64,000 nucleotides of DNA from Moesziomyces globuligerus (Eukaryota; Basidiomycota; Ustilaginomycetes; Ustilaginales; Ustilaginaceae). Where the stretch lies: contig JARVLF010000018.1 in assembly GCA_030849465.1 (NCBI GenBank), forward strand, positions 372,001 to 436,000, read 5' to 3'. Below, in pieces: positions 47,014 to 53,867 of this stretch (its first letter is position 1; every line of letters begins with the position of its first letter). The position numbers and the translations under genes were made by a program. The notes beneath the pieces were generated by a model. The model was not told the DNA's origin. It made no database searches and saw nothing but the letters and a program-made list of their open reading frames with translations.

Positions 47014-49284
47014 ATGTCAACGCCGAACAACGGCAAGGGTAGGGCCATCCCCTCCCCGCGCGCTGCCGAGGAGTCCTCGACACCCATCCGCTCGCCCTCG
47101 CGCGCGTTTGCAGACTCGCCCTTCGGTCATGCTTCCCCTACGCTGCCCAACATCCCGCCACGTGTCGGCTCGCCGTCTGCGGAACCCATGAGCCTCTACT
47201 CGTCCTCGCAGCAACAGCGCCACGACTCGTCCGCGTTCGCCTCTTGCTTCCAAAGGACTACCTCGATCGAGCCGCCCTCGCGCGACAGCGCCTCCCTCGC
47301 TCCTCCGCCCGCCGACTCGGGCGTATCCACACCCAGCAACCTCGACAACCTTGACTCGCTTCCCTTTTCCGACGAGCGAAAGGCACGCATCATCGAACGC
47401 CACCTCGCCCGTCCTGATGCCAACCGCGACTCGCTCTCCGCCACCTCGATGCACTCCAACGAGAACACCGACGACAGCATCGTCAGCAGCGATGCGCACA
47501 GTAGCTCTCAGCCCTTTCCTACCTCTGGCGACGACATCGAGTCTCCCTCTGAGATTGTCATTGAGAACGTCGACGAGAGCTACCGTGGCCCACACCAGAT
47601 GCAGGGCGGTGCCATCACTGACGACGTCTACCGCTGGGCTCACAAGAACCGCCGCGTCTCGGCGCGTCGCACCCGCAGCGAAAGCCTCCACATGCCCCGG
47701 ACAGCTACCATCGACCCGGAGCTCGATGTGCAGGGCATCAAGGAGCCCGGAGGATTCCGTCGCTTCTTCGTCATCAACCAGGCCGAGCAGCAGGGGCGTG
47801 CGCCGCCTCGAGCACTGCGAAGCTTCATCGACTTCCTCAGCCTCTACGGTCACTTTGCCGGAGAGTTTCTCGAGGAGGAGGATGACGACGACGAGGACGA
47901 AGACGACGAGGACGAGACCGACGATGAGGAAGACCACGACCGCGCCATCCCGGGCACCAGCCGCGCGGCTGGCAACGGCGAAACCGAGCGCTCGGGCCTG
48001 CTGCGCGGTCGTAAGGGCCTGAAGCGCAGCGACACGCAGGCGCGCATGCGCAAGGCGAGCAAGGACCGCCGACGCGGCGAAGCCTCGGTCACCGACGCGG
48101 TCATGATGCTGCTCAAGTCGTTTGTCGGCACGGGTGTCCTCTTCCTCGGCAAAGCCTTCTACAACGGTGGCCTGCTCTTCTCCACCATCACACTCTGCTC
48201 GGTCGCCATCATCTCGCTCGTCTCGTTCCTGCTGCTCGTCAAGACCAACCTCAACTGCCCCGGCTCGTTTGGTGACATGGGCGGCATCCTCTACGGCCCG
48301 CGCATGCGCCTCGCCATCCTCGCATCGATCGTGCTCTCGCAGCTCGGCTTTGTTGCGGCGTACACGGTGTTTGTGGCGCAGAACATGCAGGCGTTTGTGC
48401 TGGCCGTGACGCAGTGCAAGACGCTCGTGCCCGTCTGGGTCTTGATCCTGGGCCAGATGGCGGTCTTCCTGCCGCTCTCTTTGATTCGAAGGATCGCCAA
48501 GCTCTCGACGACGGCGCTGATCGCAGACGTCTTCATCCTCTTCGGCATCGTCTACCTCTTCTACTACGAGATCGGCAAGGTGGCCAAGGAAGGCTTGGCC
48601 GACGTGGTCATGTTCAACTCGAAGGACTTCCCGCTGTTCATCGGCACCGCCGTGTTTACCTTTGAGGGGATCGGGCTGGTAATTCCGATCACCGAGTCGA
48701 TGAAGGAGCCGGAAAAGTTCCCGCGCGCGCTCACCGGAGTGATGGCCGGAGTGATGGTGCTCTTCGCCTCGGCGGGTTCGCTCTCGTACATGGCGTTCGG
48801 GTCCAAGATCCAGACGGTGGTGATCACCAACTTGCCGCAGACGTCGAGGTTCGTGCAGGCGATGCAGTTCCTGTACAGCATTGCGATCCTGCTCTCGACG
48901 CCGCTGCAGCTCTTTCCGGCGCTCGCGGTGCTCGAGAAGGGCATCTTCACCAAGAGCGGCAAGTACAACTGGAAGGTCAAGACCGAGAAGAACCTCTTCC
49001 GCTTCCTCGTCGTCGCCGTCTCGTGCCTTGCCGCTTGGGCGGGCGCCAACGATCTGGACAAGTTCGTCTCGCTCATCGGCTCGGTCGCGTGCGTGCCGCT
49101 GTGCTTCATCTACCCGCCGCTGCTCCATCTCAAGGCCAACGCCACCCGGACCGCGACCAAGGTGCTCAACTACGCCATGCTCTTCTTTGGCATCGTCTGC
49201 GTCGTGTTTGCCGGCAGCCAGACCATCCGCGCCATGCTCGAGAGCTCGGCACCTGCAGGCCCTCCCCGCTGCTCGCCTCGTTAG
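47014..49284 (+). CDS. avt3: Vacuolar amino-acid transporter, Avt3/Avt4-type (AAAP family)
   Basis: ATG 47014 in CCACCATG context, 756 residues, one exon. The N-terminal 350 residues are cytosolic, Ser/Pro-rich, and include an acidic run of about 20 Asp/Glu near 290-310. From about 355 there are about eleven hydrophobic segments of the amino acid/auxin permease fold, beginning VTDAVMMLLKSFVGTGVLFL with the unwound-helix GTG, then GGLLFSTITLCSVAIISLVS, LSQLGFVAAYTVFVAQNMQA, GTAVFTFEGIGLVIPITESM and ILLSTPLQLFPALAVLE. These match yeast Avt3/Avt4 and related SLC36-like exporters that move neutral amino acids out of the vacuole by proton coupling. Substrate cannot be read from sequence. The C-terminus is short. 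Divergent from the DNAJC11-like gene; converges on the peroxiredoxin (158 bp). Confidence 0.9.
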   Translation: MSTPNNGKGRAIPSPRAAEESSTPIRSPSRAFADSPFGHASPTLPNIPPRVGSPSAEPMSLYSSSQQQRHDSSAFASCFQRTTSIEPPSRDSASLAPPPADSGVSTPSNLDNLDSLPFSDERKARIIERHLARPDANRDSLSATSMHSNENTDDSIVSSDAHSSSQPFPTSGDDIESPSEIVIENVDESYRGPHQMQGGAITDDVYRWAHKNRRVSARRTRSESLHMPRTATIDPELDVQGIKEPGGFRRFFVINQAEQQGRAPPRALRSFIDFLSLYGHFAGEFLEEEDDDDEDEDDEDETDDEEDHDRAIPGTSRAAGNGETERSGLLRGRKGLKRSDTQARMRKASKDRRRGEASVTDAVMMLLKSFVGTGVLFLGKAFYNGGLLFSTITLCSVAIISLVSFLLLVKTNLNCPGSFGDMGGILYGPRMRLAILASIVLSQLGFVAAYTVFVAQNMQAFVLAVTQCKTLVPVWVLILGQMAVFLPLSLIRRIAKLSTTALIADVFILFGIVYLFYYEIGKVAKEGLADVVMFNSKDFPLFIGTAVFTFEGIGLVIPITESMKEPEKFPRALTGVMAGVMVLFASAGSLSYMAFGSKIQTVVITNLPQTSRFVQAMQFLYSIAILLSTPLQLFPALAVLEKGIFTKSGKYNWKVKTEKNLFRFLVVAVSCLAAWAGANDLDKFVSLIGSVACVPLCFIYPPLLHLKANATRTATKVLNYAMLFFGIVCVVFAGSQTIRAMLESSAPAGPPRCSPR

Positions 49285-49442
49285 ACGAAGCTCGATGAAT
49301 TCATTCCCACCTCACATAGACGTGCACTTGGCCTTGCACCCACACACGAATCTCACTGCATTGTACCCACGCGCGAAATGACAAGAAGGGCTCATTTCAT
49401 TCGAGATTAAGATGAAGCGCATGCTCTTGCGGGAAAACGATT

Positions 49443-50289
49443 TCAGAGCTTGGAGAGGACGGCGTCGGCGGAGGAGGTCTCGACGGCGCCCGGGTTGGGC
49501 TCTGGGCTAAAGTCGACCACCTTGAGGTCGTCGAGGATGAGGGCGTAGCGGCCGGTGCGCATGCCGAAGCCCATTGCCGAGAGGTCGGCGGTGGAGCCGA
49601 TGCCCTTGGAGAACTCGAGGCCGAGGTCGGTGGCGAAGATGACCTTGTCCTCGGCCTTGTTCTGGACGCCCCAGGCGGACATGACGAAGGGGTCGTTCTG
49701 GGCGAGCACGACGATCTGGTCGACGCCCTTGGACTTGAACGCCTCGACCTGCTTGATGAAGGGCGGGATGTGGTTGACGTGGCAAGTAGCTGCATCCAAC
49801 GAAAACAAGATGAGTCAATGCGCTGTACGCGGGACGATGAAAATGGAGGGTGGGGTGGGACTCACGGGTGTAGGCGCCGGGGACGGCAACGATGACGACC
49901 TTCTTGCCCTTGAAAGCCTCGTGGGTCTGGACCTTGGTGGGAGCGCCGCAGGCGGTGCCGTCGGCGAGCTCGGGAGCCCAGGGCACGTACATGAACGTGG
50001 TGTTGGGGATCTGTTCGCCCTTGGAGATGGTCTGTGCCGCCGACGTCGCCAGCCCACGCGCGTAGAGCATGGATTCCGACCGAGCGGACGATGCCAAAAC
50101 GGGAGTTCGGATGCCGAGGGCGGTTTGAGCGAGCGGAGATCGTTGCGAGACGAAAGAGGGAGAAGAGCGCGAGACAGAGGAGATGAGTCTCCTGGACGGG
50201 GGCATCACGGCGGGCTGGGCGACAACACGGCGCGCACCGAGCCCAGCACAGCGCCATGCCGGAGCGGCAGCAACGAGCTTGCTTACCAT
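49443..50289 (-). CDS. ahp1: Mitochondrial Ahp1/Prx5-type peroxiredoxin, two exons
   Basis: Exon 1 is 50289 down to 49866 (ATG 50287-50289, MVSKLVAAAPAWRCAG); the GTGAGT donor follows; the intron is 76 nt (49790-49865); exon 2 is 49789 down to 49443. The product is 256 residues. The splice restores the peroxidatic site: VPGAYT joined to PTCHVNHIPPF, with the family P-x-x-x-T-x-x-C signature; reading through the intron destroys it. Following blocks match Ahp1/Prx5: VDQIVVLAQNDPFVMSAWGV, FATDLGLEFSKGIG, GRYALILDDLKVV, PNPGAVETSSADAVLSKL. The enzyme reduces hydroperoxides with thioredoxin or glutathione. The first about 95 residues are Arg/Ser/Ala-rich without acidic residues until late, typical of a mitochondrial presequence. 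The only other Cys in the mature part is in GTACGAP, a possible resolving Cys. Confidence 0.92.
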
Positions 50290-50804
50290 TTTGAAAGATG
50301 CTAGGAAGTGGAGTAGCAAGATAGTATGATGATGTAGTTGAGGTCAGGGGTAGGATGGAAGGCGGTGGAGTATATATGGGATTGGATGGGTCGGGCAGTC
50401 GGGCAGTCGGCGCAAAACAAGGTGTGGAATCGGAAGGCCGAATGGCTTGCCGAAGTGCGCATGGATGCGGATCGGCACCTCCGTGACCGCGTCCGTGCGC
50501 AGCGCAGCGCACTCCTCCGCCCCGGACAAGTTCGGCGCGGTTCCACTGCGGCTTCAAAGCAGACACCTTGACGGGCCCGGTTGCGGATTTAAATTTATTT
50601 GCGCTCGAAGAAGATAGGCGATCTCCGCGTCGCCAGATCGGGTGTTGGCATGCTTGGATCGACCGATCAAAAAAGTCGACGCCTCGGCGTATGCAGCGCG
50701 TCGGTCCGATGCCGTCAAAAGACCAACACTCGGCCTCGACGCGCCTTCATTCGCACCAACCATACTCGACCCCCTTGACCGCCTCCCCAACCAGCACATA
50801 CAAC
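50290..50804. promoter_or_regulatory. Divergent promoter, peroxiredoxin / Mis18-like
   Basis: 515 bp between start codons. An AT-rich box (GATTTAAATTTATTTGCG, about 50585-50602) about 205 bp before the Mis18-like ATG is a possible TATA-like element in otherwise GC-rich DNA. The frame is open upstream of the chosen Mis18-like ATG, with in-frame ATGs at 50691 and 50709. Confidence 0.45.
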
Positions 50805-52172
50805 ATGGCGCCCTTAGCCAAACGTCCTCGTCACTCGGACGACCATGGTCCTGCCAACACCGCCGCTGCTTCGCAAGGTGGATTCTACGACAATGTGCCC
50901 GGCACGATGCTGACGCGCACCTCGGCATCTTCGTCGATGCCCGCACCGGCGCATGCGGCCTACGTGTCCGTGCACGCGCCCAACGGCGCTCCCCCCGTCA
51001 GCATGGGTGCACCTGCCAGTCCGCTCCTCGCATCGCATCTGTCGCCGGCTGGGACTGGGATGCGGTCGCTCGCACCGCCGACCGCATCGCCACTCGCACC
51101 GGGGACGGCGCATCCGCACAGCTCGGGCGCAGAAGACAACGAGGACATGGTAGCACCCAAGAGCAGCTCGACGCAGGGTACGCGCGGTCGAGGCCGAGGT
51201 CGGGGTCGGGGTCGCCCGCGCGGCAGCGGGCGAGGCCGTGGAAGCGCCCGCACCATAGAGCCTGCGGATGTGTCGCAGTCGTTCTCGGACTCGCGCGCGT
51301 ATGCGCACACCAACGGCGTCGACGCGCCCAACGACGATGCAGACCCCGTAGCCGAGCCTCTGGTGTTTCAGTGCCGCAAGTGCTTTCGGCTGCTGGGCGA
51401 CTCGTTCGCGTTTGTCGCTACCGACACCGAGCTCGGCTACGTCGTCCTCTCGGACGTCTCCGAGGTCATCGCACAGGACTCGGCGTTCCAGACCTCGACC
51501 GAGCCGGGCAAGGACATGGGCGCTACCTTTGCCAGCCTCAGGTGCGCCGGTTGCCAAGCCGTGGTCGGCAGGACGTATACAACTACCCCAAGGCATCTGG
51601 ACGATCTGCGCGACTGCGCTAGCCTCGACGTCGACGCCATCTCCACCTATCAGCTCGGCTCCAACGCTACCAGAAACCTCGAGCCGCCCAGCCCGGCCAG
51701 GCCCGAAGAACAGCCGGTGCAGAAGCCGTCGTCGAGAGACAGGGCGCTCGAGGACAAGATGGAAAAGACCCGCGCATTGACCATCGAGCTGAGCGACAGA
51801 CTCATCAGGGCCGAACAGGATATTCGCAACTACGCCCAGCTCGTCGACAGACTCCTTGCTGCAAATGCTGCGAATGCTGCGAATGCTCCGGCAGGACAGA
51901 CTAGTGCACCAGCCGAAAGCGCGGCGCCTGTTCAGGAAAGAGAGTCGCGACCAGAGCAGAGAGAGACGCACGAGCAGACTGCTACCCCACCTCCAGCTGC
52001 TGCGATTGTCTACGACCACGAGCAGCCAGCTACTCCGCCGGGTCCGCAGCCCAAGCTCGAGTCGGAATCCGAGAGCCGTGGTTCGTACAAGCCCAGCGCG
52101 CGCGCCACGCGCAGCTCCCGACCCTCGCTCGTCGTATTCGTCGAAAACACCACCAACACCTCCCAAATCTAG
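50805..52172 (+). CDS. mis18: Mis18-domain protein (centromere/CENP-A loading factor)
   Basis: Chosen start ATG 50805 (ACAACATGGCG), 455 residues, because the in-frame sequence upstream is leader-like; ATGs at 50691 and 50709 would extend it. The Mis18/Yippee-type zinc domain is at about 184-290: VFQCRKCFRLLGDSFAFV (first C-x2-C), LSDVSEVI, and LRCAGCQAVVGRTY (second C-x2-C). Mis18 binds Mis16/RbAp48 and licenses CENP-A deposition. Upstream is a disordered region with an Arg/Gly/Pro run (RGRGRGRGRGRPRGSGRGRG, about 125-147) resembling AT-hook or RGG DNA/RNA-binding tracts. Downstream is a coiled coil (DKMEKTRALTIELSDRLIRA, about 316-355), matching the C-terminal helices that oligomerise Mis18. 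A basic tail ends it. Converges on dcp1 (117 bp). Confidence 0.8.
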   Translation: MAPLAKRPRHSDDHGPANTAAASQGGFYDNVPGTMLTRTSASSSMPAPAHAAYVSVHAPNGAPPVSMGAPASPLLASHLSPAGTGMRSLAPPTASPLAPGTAHPHSSGAEDNEDMVAPKSSSTQGTRGRGRGRGRGRPRGSGRGRGSARTIEPADVSQSFSDSRAYAHTNGVDAPNDDADPVAEPLVFQCRKCFRLLGDSFAFVATDTELGYVVLSDVSEVIAQDSAFQTSTEPGKDMGATFASLRCAGCQAVVGRTYTTTPRHLDDLRDCASLDVDAISTYQLGSNATRNLEPPSPARPEEQPVQKPSSRDRALEDKMEKTRALTIELSDRLIRAEQDIRNYAQLVDRLLAANAANAANAPAGQTSAPAESAAPVQERESRPEQRETHEQTATPPPAAAIVYDHEQPATPPGPQPKLESESESRGSYKPSARATRSSRPSLVVFVENTTNTSQI

Positions 52173-52289
52173 CTCCGTAGATCCGCACTCTTGCATGCCT
52201 ACACATCCTCCAACCCCCTTGCTTGTTGCAACGCTGTCGGAGTGTAGGTCGCTAGCCTGGATTGCTGCAGTGTGTTTTGCGAGAAATGT

Positions 52290-53438
52290 CTAGGCGATGT
52301 GGGCGAGGTACGAGTCGTACAGCGCCGCGACAAATGTGGGATCAGTCTGTGCGAGTGAAAAGCAACCCAAAAAGAGCAATGTGTGAGTCACTTCTGTGCT
52401 GACCAGGGCAAAAGCGCAGGCGGAGAGGTTGTGACGACTTACGTGGATGATGCTGAGGAGTTCGGTGACGAATTCGCGGCGCGAGAGCGGCTGGCCGTCG
52501 TCGCCAAGCGCGATGCGCTGCGTCAAGGTCTGTTCGATCAGCGTCGACAGCTTCGGCTTCTCCTGCGACGCTCCGTTGCTCTGCACACCTGCCGACGCCG
52601 CTTGCCCAGAAGTCGGGGTCGGTTGCGTAGCCTCGGGTTGCGCAGTGGCTTGGGATGGAGGCGTGTGTTCCAGCGAGACGGCCGATGCAAAGAGCGAGTC
52701 GAGCAACGAACTTCCATCCGCCTGTGCCGTCGGCTGTCCTGGTTGGACTGTCGCCTCTGCCGCCTTCTCTCGAGGTGCCTCTACCGCTGCCGCTGTGCTA
52801 CCGAACAGGTCGTCGAGGTCGATCTGAGCCGGTTGCTCCTCGACCACCTCTGTCTCCTTGGGCTCGACGACGTTCTTATCCTTGTTCTTCTTGCCCTTGG
52901 CCTTCTTCTTCTCTGCCTGTGTTGGCTTTGCGCTCTTGTCCTTGCCGCCACCTCCGGTCTCCTTGCCACTGCCGCCACTGGTCTCTTGCACCGTTGTTGA
53001 GCTGGATGCTGCAGTGGCCGCATCGATCTGGCTCTGCGAGGGTGGCTCGACCATGTTCTGCAGCTTGAGCAGCTTGTCACCCACGGCCATGCGCTGACCG
53101 GGCTCAAAGACCCAGATTCCGTACACCTCGTTGTCGCCGCTCGTCTCGGGCCGGTAGATGATGAACTCGGGCGTGATCTCCAGATCGTCCTCCTGCGTCA
53201 CGTCGGCACTGAAGTTCTCCACGCCGTTGCGGTTCATGAGGAAGAAACCGTTGTACGGCGGCAGTCGTCGCCGAAACAAGAACAGCGGCCCCTCGACACC
53301 CGTCTTGGTCCATTCTCCACCATTGTAGTTGTAGAGCACGACGAACGACGCCGTCTCGACGATCTCGACGATCGATGCATCGTGCCGCCGAAGAACCTTG
53401 AGGTTGAACGACGTGCGCGCCTCTGGTATCGACGCCAT
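52290..53438 (-). CDS. dcp1: Dcp1, mRNA decapping enzyme regulatory subunit, two exons
   Basis: Exon 1 is 53438 down to 52443 (ATG 53436-53438, MASIPEARTSFNLKVLRRHD); the donor is GTAAGT; the intron is 96 nt (52347-52442); exon 2 is 52346 down to 52290 and encodes 18 residues. The product is 350 residues. The EVH1-like Dcp1 domain (about 1-130) is clear: SIVEIVETASFVVLYNYNGG, WTKTGVEGPLFLFRRR, PYNGFFLMNRNGVENF, EFIIYRP, VYGIWVFEPGQR. Dcp1 activates Dcp2 in P-bodies. After a Lys/Glu-rich linker (EKKKAKGKKNKDK) come two leucine-rich short motifs (IDLDDLFGS; SLLDSLFASAV) that could bind decapping partners. The spliced C-terminus, LSRREFVTELLSIIH joined to TDPTFVAALYDSYL, resembles the metazoan DCP1 trimerization domain. 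Without splicing the last helix is lost. Confidence 0.92.
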   Translation of the reverse strand: MASIPEARTSFNLKVLRRHDASIVEIVETASFVVLYNYNGGEWTKTGVEGPLFLFRRRLPPYNGFFLMNRNGVENFSADVTQEDDLEITPEFIIYRPETSGDNEVYGIWVFEPGQRMAVGDKLLKLQNMVEPPSQSQIDAATAASSSTTVQETSGGSGKETGGGGKDKSAKPTQAEKKKAKGKKNKDKNVVEPKETEVVEEQPAQIDLDDLFGSTAAAVEAPREKAAEATVQPGQPTAQADGSSLLDSLFASAVSLEHTPPSQATAQPEATQPTPTSGQAASAGVQSNGASQEKPKLSTLIEQTLTQRIALGDDGQPLSRREFVTELLSIIHVSRHNLSACAFALVSTEVTHTLLFLGCFSLAQTDPTFVAALYDSYLAHIA

Positions 53439-53867
53439 CCCGGCAGCAGTATGCGCAGTCTTCGGATGCAAAGTCGTTGCTGAGTGCTGAAAGTATGACA
53501 GAGATGGATGGATACAGCCAGGTGAGGATGAAGAGATGGAAGATGTGAAGGTGGTGAAGGTGGTGAGTGTGTGCATTTGGCTCGTGCGATGCGACAGTCG
53601 TTGGCACTTGGGCTCGGTGTGGAGAAGCAGAAATATAGTGATTTCCTGTCGCGCCACGCCATGCCCAACCATTGCCTCCACCACACTTAACACTGAACAT
53701 GCGCGCTCGCTGCACACGAGCAGGTATCTTAACTCGTGACATGACAATGTGATGGATTATCGCGACCCCCTGGTGAGATGTGCACACTACTGATTACATT
53801 GCTGGCCATGCCCACTATGGCTGCTGCACCTCCACGAGTGGCCCACCCCGCACTCGCCCACCCGCGG
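53439..53867. other. Intergenic region upstream of dcp1
   Basis: 429 bp between two leftward genes: terminator of the bHLH gene and promoter of dcp1. Repeated GAAGGTGGTGA-type words lie near 53548-53566. No gene seen. Confidence 0.5.

Noticed and set aside
47017..49128. 703-residue minus-strand frame opposite the vacuolar transporter
   Set aside because: It is the antisense shadow of a clear multi-helix transporter; its Arg/Asp/Glu/His-rich text is the expected complement of GC-rich sense codons.
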